64,000 nt of DNA from Synechococcus sp. MW101C3 (GCF_002252635.1 NZ_NQKX01000004.1:186001-250000), one strand, 5' to 3'; positions 44,535 through 53,345 are shown, counted from the stretch's first letter. Made by a program: numbers and translations. The notes: generated by a model from the letters alone, not told the origin.

Positions 44535-45224
44535 ATGACGCAGCGCTCCACCCCCGCGCAGGTCTCCACCACCGGCCTGCGCCGCCAGCCCCGCCAGGCC
44601 CGCAGCCAGGAGCGGGTGCGGCGGATCCTGGAGGCGGCCGAGGCCTTGTTCGTGGCCGAGGGCGTGGCCAGCACCACCACCAACGCGATCGCGGCGCATG
44701 CCGGCGTGCCGATCGGCTCCCTCTATCAGTTCTTCCCCGACAAGGCGGCGATCCTGCGCAGCCTGGCCCGCGGCTACGGCGAGCAGCTGCACAGGGAGCT
44801 GGCCGCCTTTGAGGAGAGCGAAGCCTCTGCGCTGCCGCTCGACGCCTACATCGAAGCGATGGTGTCGCTCACCGATCGCTTCTTCACAAGCCACCCCGGC
44901 TATCAGGCGATCTTCAATGAGGCGCAGAGCGCCACCGCCGATCTGCTGGCGATCGAGGAGGAGGCTGATGTGCGCCTGGTGGCGGATTGGTCGGCGGCCC
45001 TGATCGCCCGCGTGGGCGCTGAAGGCTGTGTGCTCAGCGAGGACGACGCACGCACGATGGCCTACGTGCTGGTGAAGACGGTGGGCAATCTGCTTTGGCT
45101 GTCACTGGCGAAGGCGCCGCCGTTCCGCGCGCAGTTGCTGCAGGAAACGGTGCAGTTGGCGGTGGCTTACCTGCGCCGCCGCATGACCACCGGCCGCGGC
45201 CCAGGTGAGGCGGCCTCAGGCTGA
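44535..45224 (+). CDS. TetR/AcrR-family transcriptional regulator
   Basis: The 229-residue protein has an N-terminal TetR DNA-binding domain: RRILEAAEALFVAEGVASTTTNAIAAHAGVPIGSLYQFFPDKAAILRSLA (about 29-78), with the helix-turn-helix TTNAIAAHAGVPIGSLYQFF. The C-terminal ligand domain is helical and unlike named subfamilies. It is divergent from the Coq4/MFS unit, the classical layout of a repressor and an efflux pump. The ligand may be the exported compound. The end overlaps the convergent PPC gene by nine bases. Confidence 0.9.
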   Translation: MTQRSTPAQVSTTGLRRQPRQARSQERVRRILEAAEALFVAEGVASTTTNAIAAHAGVPIGSLYQFFPDKAAILRSLARGYGEQLHRELAAFEESEASALPLDAYIEAMVSLTDRFFTSHPGYQAIFNEAQSATADLLAIEEEADVRLVADWSAALIARVGAEGCVLSEDDARTMAYVLVKTVGNLLWLSLAKAPPFRAQLLQETVQLAVAYLRRRMTTGRGPGEAASG

Positions 45225-45659
45225 ACCCGCAGCGGCGGGTTGCGCGCCGGTGGGCCCCATGTCGCCCGGCAGCGCCTGCACCTGGAGTTCCAGGTAGCCG
45301 GTGGCGGCATCGTGAAGGCGGCGCAGCTGCCAGCCTTCGGGGCGGACCGTCAGGATTTCGGCTGTGGTGCGCACGCGGCTGCCGTAGCAGAGGTGGCCGC
45401 CGATCACCTGCCCCTGGCCATCGGCCACGGCGATGTGCAGATGGGCGCCTTCTGCGGTGATCGACCCTGAGAGCGACAGGATTTCGAACGCCCCTTCGAG
45501 CTGGGTTTCCGCTTCAGCGGCGGCGAAGCGGAGCCTGGGATGCCAGAGGCTGCCGATGCCGGAAACAACGAATGAACCGCTGCCTGGTGCCGTGGCTGTG
45601 GCTTCCAGGGCATGGCGAAGATCCTCACCGGGAGGCAGCCGCAGCGGCAGGTAGGACAC
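45216..45659 (-). CDS. PPC/DUF296-domain protein
   Basis: The 147-residue protein consists of one PPC (plants and prokaryotes conserved, DUF296) domain: LRLPPGEDLRHALEATA, EGAFEILSLSGSITAEGAHLHIAVADGQGQVIGGHLCYGSRVRTTAEI (about 54-101). The HLHI and GGHL histidines are those that bind zinc in bacterial members. In plants the domain joins AT-hooks, while bacterial single-domain proteins have no proven role. The start is a GTG at 45659, with no better ATG. Confidence 0.8.
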   Translation of the reverse strand: MSYLPLRLPPGEDLRHALEATATAPGSGSFVVSGIGSLWHPRLRFAAAEAETQLEGAFEILSLSGSITAEGAHLHIAVADGQGQVIGGHLCYGSRVRTTAEILTVRPEGWQLRRLHDAATGYLELQVQALPGDMGPTGAQPAAAGSA

Positions 45660-45683
45660 GGTTGATTGGGGGGTGGGTTGGAT

Positions 45684-46445
45684 TCAGCCTGGTTTTCCAT
45701 CGTTGTAGGAAACGGTGCAATCTCTGCCTTGCCGTTTGGCAAGGTAAAGAAGATCATCGGCTCGCTTGAGAATCTCCTCAAGGCTGATCTCGGCAGAGGG
45801 CACCATGGAAACCAGGCCGATGCTCGCTGAATAGCGAATGGAGGATTGTTCATAGGCCACCAGAGACTCCCGGATCGCCTGATGCAGCCGCTCTGAGAGT
45901 GCGAGCGCAGCCTCCTCTGAGGTATTGGGAAGAAAGATGATGAATTCTTCGCCGCCGATGCGGCCGAGATAGTCGCTCTTGCGCAGAACCGCTTTCACCG
46001 TGATCGCAAAGCTCTTGAGCACTTCATCGCCGCCAGCATGGCCGTGGGTGTCGTTGATGTCCTTGAAACGATCGAGATCCAACGCAAGCAAGGAAACATG
46101 GCGCTGCTCGCGCTCGGCCAGGTGCATCACTTGCTGGATCTGATCAAAGATGGCCTGCCGCGTCAGCAATCCCGTCAGCTGGTCGAAGGTGGCCATCGCG
46201 CGCATTTCCTTCTCGAGGCTATCGATCTGCATCACCAGGTCCACCAGCGGCCAGGTAGCCAGCGGCGCGACCATCGCAGGAATGGCGATGGCAGTGGCAA
46301 CGGCGATTCGCGGGGCCTCACATTGCTCGAAGAAGCAGAGAGTTGAGGTGAGCGCTACGGAGCAAACAACCGAAAAGGTGGTGACGATCAGCACCGTGGG
46401 AAAGGTGCCGAGGCTCTGGATCAGCTGCCTCATGGACACCTTCAT
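45684..46445 (-). CDS. Membrane-bound diguanylate cyclase (GGDEF)
   Basis: The 253-residue protein has two hydrophobic segments (about 15-35 and 44-66) and then a GGDEF domain. FDQLTGLLTRQAIFDQI opens the domain. The active-site motif is GGEEF, and an RxxD inhibitory site (RKSD) stands exactly five residues before it, so synthesis and feedback inhibition by c-di-GMP are both expected. No sensory PAS or GAF domain is seen; the membrane hairpin may be the input. ATG 46445 is preferred, with another at 46433. Confidence 0.9.
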   Translation of the reverse strand: MKVSMRQLIQSLGTFPTVLIVTTFSVVCSVALTSTLCFFEQCEAPRIAVATAIAIPAMVAPLATWPLVDLVMQIDSLEKEMRAMATFDQLTGLLTRQAIFDQIQQVMHLAEREQRHVSLLALDLDRFKDINDTHGHAGGDEVLKSFAITVKAVLRKSDYLGRIGGEEFIIFLPNTSEEAALALSERLHQAIRESLVAYEQSSIRYSASIGLVSMVPSAEISLEEILKRADDLLYLAKRQGRDCTVSYNDGKPG

Positions 46446-47003
46446 GCTGCAATGCCCGTGGCATGGGGCTCGGTCTGTTGCCGTGCGGGGCCATGACATT
46501 GCGTGCCCGGGAGGCCGCTCACGCAACGTGTGACTTGGAAAGGGCCAACGACGTTGGCGTGGACAGGCCCACTTGCGGGAAAATCAACGGCACGCATGGG
46601 TCTCTCCCTTTGCATCCGTTGAAAAACGATGGGGGAAACGCAAGAGTCAGTGCGCTGCATTTTGTATTGGCTGTCACTGTTTTCGCGCTCGGAGGGCGGT
46701 GGCTCCATTCGCCACCTCCAGCTAGCTCGCCGCCATCGTAAGACTCTGCTCTCCATCATCGAGTGGATGAACCTGAGGCCACAGCCATGACAAGTCCGTA
46801 TGGAAAGCAATACCTTCATTTAAGGATAGCAATTGCGGGCGTCAATCAACGGGAGCGCGTTTACATCTGTACAAGACAGCACCACTGCTGTTCCCTCTGG
46901 TGCTCGGTGGCCACCCGCAGGCGCACCGCTGCTCCCGGCCCAGGCCTCCGGCACGGGTTGACGCGTTTCTTCCCTGTGGTCATGGTGAAGGCATCGCCCC
47001 TGT
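46446..47003. other. 558-base intergenic region without recognised gene
   Basis: No supported open frame is seen. It holds a hairpin at 46697-46715 (GGTGGC and GCCACC around a seven-base loop), an AT-rich stretch around 46815-46835, and presumably the promoters of the diguanylate cyclase (minus) and the secreted protein (plus). Composition is more mixed than in neighbouring coding DNA. Confidence 0.5.
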
Positions 47004-47031
47004 TGCCATGACACTGCTGCCATGACATTGC
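47004..47031 (+). repeat. 14-base tandem duplication over a start codon
   Basis: TGCCATGACACTGC (47004-47017) is followed at once by TGCCATGACATTGC (47018-47031), differing at one base. Each copy has an ATGACA, at 47008 and 47022. The first opens a five-codon frame (MTLLP) whose TGA overlaps the second ATG. Confidence 0.8.
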
Positions 47032-47450
47032 TCTCATTCACGGCCCGCCGGGTGAAAACGGCCCTGCTGGCACCCTTGGCCGTGTCTGCCCTGATCGCCG
47101 CCAGCTCCTCCGCCTCCCTGGCCCAGTGGCGCGTGCCGATCGAGGAGGTGCGGGCCATCAACTTCGCCCGCACCTATGCGGTGGCACTCAACGGCGGCCT
47201 GCAGGCCTACCGGCCGGCGCCGTGCATGTTCGTCACCGCCTCCACCGACAACCCCTGCCTGGTGAAGCGCAGCCCCGATGGCTTTCTGTTCCGCTTCCTC
47301 GGCGGCCCCCCCGCCTGGGTGGAACGCCAGCAGCCCGCCACCCTCGAAACCGAGGTGTTGATCTCGCCGGACGGCCGCAACCTGGTGAAGCTGATGTTTA
47401 ATGGCGCGCCCCGCAAACCTGCGTCACAGGCGCCTGCTCCAGCCAGCTGA
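47022..47450 (+). CDS. Secreted protein of unknown function
   Basis: The 142-residue product has a signal peptide (MTLLSFTARRVKTALLAPLAVSALIAASSSASLAQ, cleavage near residue 35), then WRVPIEEVRAINFARTYAVALNGGLQAYRPAPCMF and a pair of cysteines (APCMF, NPCLV), likely a disulfide. The C-terminal 15 residues are Pro/Ala-rich. I do not recognise a family beyond similarity to small secreted cyanobacterial proteins. An upstream five-codon frame ends in its start codon. Confidence 0.65.
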   Translation: MTLLSFTARRVKTALLAPLAVSALIAASSSASLAQWRVPIEEVRAINFARTYAVALNGGLQAYRPAPCMFVTASTDNPCLVKRSPDGFLFRFLGGPPAWVERQQPATLETEVLISPDGRNLVKLMFNGAPRKPASQAPAPAS

Positions 47451-47504
47451 GGCGGCGCCTGCAGCCCATAGCCTTGGCGGGCAGCTGAGGCTTTCGGTGC
47501 ATCC

Positions 47505-48014
47505 ATGGACCTGACCCTTCACCAGGCGTCCGTGCCGCCGCTGCGGCGCGCCCTCACCAACCTGATCCACCTGCTGGAGAAGGCCCTCGCGCATGCCCGG
47601 GTGCAGGGGTTCGACTCCGCCGTGCTGCTCACCAGCCGTCTCTACCCCGACATGTTCCCCCTGGCGCGCCAGGTGCAGATCGCCAGCGACGTGGCCCGCC
47701 GCGGCGTGGCCCGGCTGGCCGGCCTGGAGGCGCCGCCGATGGCGGACAATGAGGAGAGCCTGGAGGCGCTGATCGAACGCCTGCGGGAATCGATCGCCTA
47801 TCTCGACGGCTTCAGCGCCGAGCAGATCGATGGGGGCGAAGAGCGCCCGATCACCGTGCCGATCGGCAAGGGTGAAACGATCACGATGGCGGGCTGGCCG
47901 TTCCTTTCAGCCTTTGTTCTGCCCAACGTCTACTTCCACACCACCACCACGTACGCGATCCTGCGCCACAACGGCGTGGTGATCGGCAAGCGCGATTTCC
48001 TCGGGGCCCCCTGA
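47505..48014 (+). CDS. DUF1993 family protein
   Basis: The 169-residue protein belongs to DUF1993, a DinB-like helical bundle group: TLHQASVPPLRRALTNLIHLLEKALAHA (about 4-31), RLYPDMFPLARQVQIASDVARRG, and FFHTTTTYAILRHNGV-like end (YFHTTTTYAILRHNGVVIGK). DinB-like proteins usually bind metal with three His; here one His is clear in YFHTTTTYAILRH, others are less so. Function unknown. It is 30 bases before the SWIM protein. Confidence 0.8.
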   Translation: MDLTLHQASVPPLRRALTNLIHLLEKALAHARVQGFDSAVLLTSRLYPDMFPLARQVQIASDVARRGVARLAGLEAPPMADNEESLEALIERLRESIAYLDGFSAEQIDGGEERPITVPIGKGETITMAGWPFLSAFVLPNVYFHTTTTYAILRHNGVVIGKRDFLGAP

Positions 48015-48044
48015 GCGCCGGCCGCCCCCTCCCCTCCTGCCGCC

Positions 48045-48914
48045 ATGACGAGCACCTCGCCCACCATCGTCAGCACCCACTTCGGCCAGCAGCCCTGGTG
48101 GGTGGAGCAGTGGATGGAACTGATCAACTCCTACCGCTACAAGAAACGGCTGGAGCGTGCCTGGGCCTACGCCCGCTCCGGCAACGTGCTGTCGATCCTG
48201 TTTGAAGGGAAGCGGGTGAAAGCCCTGGTGCAGGGCACCGAAGCCGAGCCGTACAAGGTGAAGCTCTGGCTCGACACCCTCTCCGATGAAGACTGGGGCT
48301 ATGTGCTGGAGGCGCTCGGTCAGAAGGCGCGCTGGTCGGCGCAGCTGCTGGCTGGGGTGATGCCGCAGGACATCGAGCGGGCCTTCGCCGCCAGCGGCAA
48401 ACGGCTGTTCCCCTTCAAGCTGCAGGAGGTGCGCTGCGATTGCAGCTGCCCCGACAAGGCTGCCCCCTGCAAACACGTCAGCGCTGTCTATTACCTGATG
48501 GGGGATCGCTTCAGCGAAGACCCCTTCGTGCTGTTCCAGATGCGCGGCCGCAGCCGCAGCCAGCTGCTTGCTGATCTGGCCACCCAACGCCGCCGGCAGC
48601 TGGCGGCGTCTGCCACTGAAGCGGCGCCTGCCGCCGCACCCCACCCGGTCCATCCGGCCGTGATCGATCCCACCCGCTGGTGGAGCTACACCGCCGCCCT
48701 CGACCCCGATCTGGTGGTGATCACCCCGGCGATGGAGGGGGACATGGGCCTCGATGAGGCTGGTGAACTGCCGCTGGCCGCCGAGCCCCGCTTCCCCGAC
48801 TCCAACCGCCTGTTCACCGAGCGGCTGCGCAGCCAGGGCATCGCCATCGGCCAGCAGGCCATGGCCCGCGCCATGAGTGCCGGGGCCGGCGATGGCGCCA
48901 GCAACGGTGCCTGA
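48045..48914 (+). CDS. SWIM zinc-finger protein
   Basis: The 289-residue protein has a SWIM motif CDCSCPDKAAPCKH (CxC...CxH, about 129-142), preceded by SWMELINSYRYKKRLERAW-like basic region and KRLFPFKLQEVR. SWIM domains bind DNA or proteins; bacterial single-copy members often lie beside SNF2 helicases, of which none is seen here. The C-terminal part (about 195-289) is low-complexity and acidic. It overlaps the MEKHLA gene by 23 bases. Confidence 0.85.
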   Translation: MTSTSPTIVSTHFGQQPWWVEQWMELINSYRYKKRLERAWAYARSGNVLSILFEGKRVKALVQGTEAEPYKVKLWLDTLSDEDWGYVLEALGQKARWSAQLLAGVMPQDIERAFAASGKRLFPFKLQEVRCDCSCPDKAAPCKHVSAVYYLMGDRFSEDPFVLFQMRGRSRSQLLADLATQRRRQLAASATEAAPAAAPHPVHPAVIDPTRWWSYTAALDPDLVVITPAMEGDMGLDEAGELPLAAEPRFPDSNRLFTERLRSQGIAIGQQAMARAMSAGAGDGASNGA

Positions 48915-49443
48915 GGCCGAACGGCCCGCAGAGGCCCCCTGGCTGACGCCGGCGTGCCAGGCCCGGGCCGCCCTGCTGCTCGCTTCCCATCAGCTGGCCT
49001 TCGGTCGTCCGCTGCTGGCGCTGGTGGCCGGCCCCACCCAGCTGGCGGCGGCCGGTGATGCACGCCATCAGGCGCAGGAGCTGTTCGCTGCCCCCCTGGT
49101 GGTGCTCGCCCACGACGATGGCCTGGCCGGTGGCACCACGGCGCCGGCCGATCCCCGCCTGATCTATGCCAATGCCGCCGCGTTGCGGCTGTGGCGCCGG
49201 CCCTGGGCGGCGATGGTGGGTCTGCCGTCGCGGCTCACTGCCGAACCCTCCGAGCGTGAGGGGCGGGAGCGGTTGCTGGCGCTGGCGCGGCACCGCCAGG
49301 CGATCAGCGGCTACCGCGGCGTGCGCATCGACAGCCGCGGCCGCCGCTTCGTGATCGATGGCGCCCGCCTCTGGACCCTGCGGGATGCCGATGGCCGCGA
49401 CCACGGCCAGGCGGCGGCCTTCAGCCACTGGTGGTGGCTCTGA
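48892..49443 (+). CDS. MEKHLA-domain protein (PAS-like)
   Basis: The 183-residue protein has the MEKHLA domain: FAAPLVVLAHDDG (about 64-76), LIYANAAALRLWRRPWAAMVGLPSRLTAEPSEREGRERLLA (about 89-129), and YRGVRIDSRGRRFVIDGARLWTL. In plants MEKHLA ends class III HD-Zip proteins; cyanobacterial versions are alone and related to PAS sensors. The ligand is unknown. Possible starts include GTG 48877, ATG 48892 and GTG 48907; ATG 48892 is chosen. Confidence 0.8.
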   Translation: MAPATVPEAERPAEAPWLTPACQARAALLLASHQLAFGRPLLALVAGPTQLAAAGDARHQAQELFAAPLVVLAHDDGLAGGTTAPADPRLIYANAAALRLWRRPWAAMVGLPSRLTAEPSEREGRERLLALARHRQAISGYRGVRIDSRGRRFVIDGARLWTLRDADGRDHGQAAAFSHWWWL

Positions 49444-49584
49444 GCAGCCCTGTTGGTGCCTTGATCGGTTCTCACCACCGCGCGGTGGGGCCCACCGAAT
49501 CAGGGGAGGAGCGCCGTACCAAAAGGGCCGGTTCTTTCGTCTCACCATTTCATTCGAGTTGGCGAAAGTAGCTGCACGGGCGAA

Positions 49585-49672
49585 GCGATTCCCCGTTCTT
49601 CACCATCACAGGTGCCTGCGAATCGCAGAACCTGAATGCCATCACCTCAGCCAACCTGTGGAGGACATTCCC
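49585..49672 (+). promoter_or_regulatory. Structured hsp20 leader, candidate RNA thermometer
   Basis: GCGATTC (49585-49591) and GAATCGC (49620-49626) form a perfect 7-bp stem around a small CACC/GGTG hairpin (49601-49614). Closer to the start, the CCTCAGCCA segment can pair with TGGAGG of the ribosome site GGAGGAC. Such serial hairpins ahead of small heat-shock genes often act as thermometers. Confidence 0.4.
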
Positions 49673-50155
49673 ATGCTGACCCTGCGCCAATCCCCCTTTG
49701 ATCTGTTCGAGCGGCTGGAGCAGCAAGTGCTTCAGGCTGAGCGCGTGCCTGCCGCCGAAGTGCACGAGAACGATCAGGCTTACACCATCGTTCTTGAGCT
49801 GCCCGGTGTCGACAAAGGCTCGATCGATGTCAAAGCCACCGACCGCACCCTGCTGGTCAGCGCCGAACGCCGCAGCGATCGCCACCCCCCCGCACGGGCT
49901 CAGGCCGATGCCAACAGCCCTGCCTCGGACACGGCCGCCGCACCTGCAGCAGCCACGCCCCCAGCCGCCAAGGCGTCCGCCCGCCTGGCTCCGCTGCACA
50001 GCGAGTTCCGCTACGGCACCTGGAGCCGCAGCTTCACCTTCCCCGGCGGCCTGCAACGGGAAGGCCTCGAAGCCCACTACCGCGATGGTCTGCTCACGAT
50101 CACCGCGCCGAAGGCCCAGACGGTCACCACGGTGAACGTCAAGGTGGAAGGCTGA
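49673..50155 (+). CDS. Hsp20/alpha-crystallin family small heat shock protein
   Basis: The 160-residue chaperone begins MLTLRQSPFDLFERLEQQV. The alpha-crystallin domain runs from about 28: VPAAEVHENDQAYTIVLELPGVDKGSIDVKATDRTLLVSAERR, then a Pro/Ala-rich insert (about 66-103) and EFRYGTWSRSFTFPGGLQREGLEAHYRDGLLTITAPKA. The usual C-terminal IxI/V motif is not clear (TVNVKVEG). The insert between strands 5 and 7 is longer than in Synechocystis Hsp17. ATG 49673 has GGAGGAC eight to ten bases upstream. It prevents aggregation of heat-denatured proteins. Confidence 0.93.
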   Translation: MLTLRQSPFDLFERLEQQVLQAERVPAAEVHENDQAYTIVLELPGVDKGSIDVKATDRTLLVSAERRSDRHPPARAQADANSPASDTAAAPAAATPPAAKASARLAPLHSEFRYGTWSRSFTFPGGLQREGLEAHYRDGLLTITAPKAQTVTTVNVKVEG

Positions 50156-50190
50156 TCCCGCCCCTGCTGATGCCGCATTGTGTCCCTGCG

Positions 50191-50214
50191 CCCCGGCCTT
50201 GGCCGGGGCTTTTT
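50191..50214 (+). terminator. Rho-independent terminator of hsp20
   Basis: CCCCGGCC and GGCCGGGG form a perfect 8-bp stem with loop TT, followed by CTTTTT (50209-50214), 36 bases after the hsp20 stop. It is the clearest intrinsic terminator in the window. Confidence 0.9.
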
Positions 50215-50250
50215 CATGGCGGCGCCGCAACCAATCGGGCCCCGAGCTGT

Positions 50251-51090
50251 TCACTCCGTGTCGTCGTGGGCGAAGCGGCTGTAGAGGAAATCGAGCGCCT
50301 GATTGCGCAGGTCGTAATAGAGGGGATCCTCCATGATTTCCTCGCGGTTGCGGGGCCTTGGAAAGTTGATCTCCATGATTTCGCCAATCTTGGCGGCCGG
50401 GCCGTTGGTCATCATCACGAGGCGATCGGCGAGGAACAGCGCTTCGTCGATGTCGTGGGTGATCATCAGCACTGTGCACTTCTGGGTGTTCCAGATCGTG
50501 AGCAGCTCCTCCTGCAACTCCTCTTTGGTGATGGCATCGAGGGCGCCGAACGGTTCATCGAGAATCAGCACCTCCGGGCGGATCGACAGCGCCCTGGCGA
50601 TCGCCACCCGCTGCTTCATGCCACCCGAGAGCTGGGTGATCTTCTTCTCGGCCGCCTCGCTGAGCCCCACCATGGCCAGGTGCTCGCGGGTGATCTCGCG
50701 CTTCTCGCGCTCCGAGAGTTCCGGCCTCACCGACTCCACCGCCAGGTACACATTGTCGTAGGCCGTCATCCAGGGCAGCAGGGCATAGCCCTGAAACACC
50801 ACCATCCGATCCGGGCCGGGTCTGGTGATCGGGTTGCCATGCAGCACCACGCGGCCCTCCGTGGGAGTGGCGAAGCCCGACACCATGTTGAGCAGGGTGG
50901 ATTTGCCGCAACCGGAGTGGCCGATCACGCACATGAACTCGCCCTGGTTGATGTTCAGGTCGACGCCATCGAGCACCGGATAGGGCCCCTTGGCGGTGGG
51001 GTAGACCTTGCTGACGTTCTCGAAGCGCAGGAAGGCTTCCGCCGGTGGGAGTGAAACCCCTGGTAGGGGCGGCTGGGTCAGGGTGGACAT
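50251..51090 (-). CDS. nrtD: Nitrate ABC transporter ATPase NrtD
   Basis: The 279-residue ATPase has Walker A GHSGCGKSTLLNMV (about 58-71), the signature LSGGMKQRVAIARAL (about 154-168), Walker B VLILDEPFGALDA and the switch His in MITHDIDEA. It is the second ATPase of the cyanobacterial nitrate/nitrite importer and pairs with NrtC. It is 160 bases after nrtC, the longest internal gap but one in the operon. The Q-loop and D-loop are intact. Confidence 0.93.
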   Translation of the reverse strand: MSTLTQPPLPGVSLPPAEAFLRFENVSKVYPTAKGPYPVLDGVDLNINQGEFMCVIGHSGCGKSTLLNMVSGFATPTEGRVVLHGNPITRPGPDRMVVFQGYALLPWMTAYDNVYLAVESVRPELSEREKREITREHLAMVGLSEAAEKKITQLSGGMKQRVAIARALSIRPEVLILDEPFGALDAITKEELQEELLTIWNTQKCTVLMITHDIDEALFLADRLVMMTNGPAAKIGEIMEINFPRPRNREEIMEDPLYYDLRNQALDFLYSRFAHDDTE

Positions 51091-51250
51091 GAGGAATCTC
51101 GCGAAGGACGGTGAGACGAGTGATCAACGGGAGCCAAGGGGAACTGGCTTTGAATGAGAACCGGCAGTGAATGGGAACCGCAGCCAACGACCAGTGGCAG
51201 CCAATTGCACAGCTCTGGAAATGGCGCCACAACTGAGCTGGAGCCCGACC

Positions 51251-53278
51251 TCAGCTGCGCCGCGGTGGCGCCAGGGGGATTTCGGCGATGCTGAAATCGC
51301 GCTTGATCGTCTGGGCGTTGAGGTAGCCGATCGGGTCGTCGGCGTTGAAGGGCTGGCCGTCGAACAGCGCGATGTCATGCCGCTGGTAGCTGATCGCTTC
51401 GAGGCCCAGTTCGCGGGCGGCGGTGCTGTACACGCCCACCTGGCACACCCGCTCGAGGATCTCCACCCAGTTGCGCGGCAGCGGGATGTCCCCCCAACGG
51501 GCCATCTGGGTCATCATCCAGAGGTGTTCGGTGCGGCTCGGCCGGTTCACCCCTGCGCCGGAGAACAGGTGGTGGGGCGTGGCCTCCTGGCATTCGGGCC
51601 CTGAGCGATCGACGCCCTCGCTGGCTTCGCTGAAGCGGATCAGCTCCGGCTTGATGCCCAGGTAGCGGCGATCACTCAGCAGCTCGCTGAGCTCGCCCCA
51701 GTGGGCCGGATCGGCGCAGTACTGGCAGGCCTCCAGCAGCGCCTTGACGAGTGCGATGTGGGTGTTCGGATAGGCCGTGGCCCAGTCTTCGCGCACCCCC
51801 AGCACCTTGCCGGGATGGCCGGGCCAGATCGCCAGATCCCCTGCCACCTGGAAACCATGGCCGCCCTGGATCGCCCGGTCCAGCCAGGGAGCCCCCACGC
51901 AGTAGCCGTCGAGGCTGCCGTCCTTGAGGTCGGCCAGCATCTGGGCCGGCGGCAGGGCCTGCAGGTGCACGTCCTTGTCGGGGTCGATGCCGTTGGCCGC
52001 CAGCCAGTAACGCAGCAGCAGGTTGTGCATCGAGGCGGCATGCACGATCCCCAGGGTGTGGGGTTCGCGTTCGTGGCTCTTGAGATAGGCGTGGTAGTCC
52101 TCCACGGTCTGCACCCCCTGCTCAGCCAGGCGGCTGGCCAGGGTGATGCCGTTGCCGTTGCGGCTGAGCGTGAGGGCGGTCACGACCGGTAGGGGAGCAC
52201 CGCCCTGGGCGCCGACATGACCGCCGGCTGTCATCCAGGTGGGCATGCCGGCAGGCATCAGTGAGGCATCGAGGGTGCCGTCCACCAGCCCATCGACGAT
52301 GCCGCGCCAGCTGGTTTCGCGGATGAGGCTCACCTCGTCGAGGCCGTGCTTGGTGAACAGGCCATGGGCCTCGGCCACCGCCAGGGGTGCGCTGGCCGCC
52401 AGGGGCAGAAAGCCCAGATCCAGGTTCACCTTCTCGAGGCCATGACGGGCCACCACCTGGTGGGGGCGGGCCCGCCACTGCTTCACCCGCTTCTGACGAT
52501 TGAGGAAGTAGATGATCTCGGAGCGCAGGCTGTAGTAGCTGGGGTGGTGCACCACTTCCAGCCGTGCCCGTGGTCGGGGGATGTCCACCTCGAGGATGCC
52601 GCCGATGTTCGAGCCAGGCCCGTTGGTGAGCATCACGATGCGGTCGGAGAGGAGCACCGCCTCGTCCACGTCGTGGGTGACCATCACCGCCGTGAGCTCG
52701 TGCTCGTTGCAGATCTGCATCAGCTTCTCCTGCAGATTGCCCCGGGTGAGCGCATCGAGGGCGCCGAAGGGTTCATCAAGCAGCAGCAGCTTGGGGCGGA
52801 TCGCCAGGGCGCGGGCGATCGATACCCGCTGGCGCATGCCGCCGGAGAGTTGCTGGGGCAACTTGTCGACCGCAGGGCCCAGCCCCACCATCTCGATATG
52901 CTCCTGCACCACGGCGTCGCGTTCGGCCCTGGGCAGATCGCCCATCACCTCATCCACCGCCAGGGCGATGTTCTGGCGCACGGTGAGCCAGGGGAGCAGC
53001 GAATAGTTCTGGAACACCACCATCTTGTCGGGGCCGGGGCGCTTCACCGCCTCCCCCTCAAGCAGCACCACACCTTCGCTGGGAAGATCCAGGCCTGCGA
53101 TCATGTTCAACAGGGTGGATTTGCCACAGCCGGAGTGGCCGATCAGCGAGATGAATTCACCCTTGCGGATCGCCAGGTCGATGCCCTGCAGGGCCAGGTA
53201 GGTGCCGCCGCCCTTGAGGGCGAAGCTCTTGTCGATGGTGCGCACATCCACCAGGGAGGGCGCCGCTTGGGTGGTCAT
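51251..53278 (-). CDS. nrtC: Nitrate ABC transporter ATPase/regulatory fusion NrtC
   Basis: The 675-residue protein joins an ATPase (about 1-265; Walker A GHSGCGKSTLLNMIAG, signature LSGGMRQRVSIARAL, Walker B LLLDEPFGALDA) to a C-terminal NrtA-like solute-binding domain (about 285-675), cytoplasmic here because it has no signal peptide. In Synechococcus elongatus that domain is needed for ammonium-promoted inhibition of nitrate uptake. LGFLPLAASAPLAVAEAHGLF and LRYWLAANGIDPDKDVHL parallel segments of NrtA in the same operon. Confidence 0.95.
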   Translation of the reverse strand: MTTQAAPSLVDVRTIDKSFALKGGGTYLALQGIDLAIRKGEFISLIGHSGCGKSTLLNMIAGLDLPSEGVVLLEGEAVKRPGPDKMVVFQNYSLLPWLTVRQNIALAVDEVMGDLPRAERDAVVQEHIEMVGLGPAVDKLPQQLSGGMRQRVSIARALAIRPKLLLLDEPFGALDALTRGNLQEKLMQICNEHELTAVMVTHDVDEAVLLSDRIVMLTNGPGSNIGGILEVDIPRPRARLEVVHHPSYYSLRSEIIYFLNRQKRVKQWRARPHQVVARHGLEKVNLDLGFLPLAASAPLAVAEAHGLFTKHGLDEVSLIRETSWRGIVDGLVDGTLDASLMPAGMPTWMTAGGHVGAQGGAPLPVVTALTLSRNGNGITLASRLAEQGVQTVEDYHAYLKSHEREPHTLGIVHAASMHNLLLRYWLAANGIDPDKDVHLQALPPAQMLADLKDGSLDGYCVGAPWLDRAIQGGHGFQVAGDLAIWPGHPGKVLGVREDWATAYPNTHIALVKALLEACQYCADPAHWGELSELLSDRRYLGIKPELIRFSEASEGVDRSGPECQEATPHHLFSGAGVNRPSRTEHLWMMTQMARWGDIPLPRNWVEILERVCQVGVYSTAARELGLEAISYQRHDIALFDGQPFNADDPIGYLNAQTIKRDFSIAEIPLAPPRRS

Positions 53279-53345
53279 GGTTGGGATCCGTTGTGTGAGG
53301 GGGCCTTTTGGAGAGCGAAGAAGCGGAATCGAGGTGTGACTCAGG

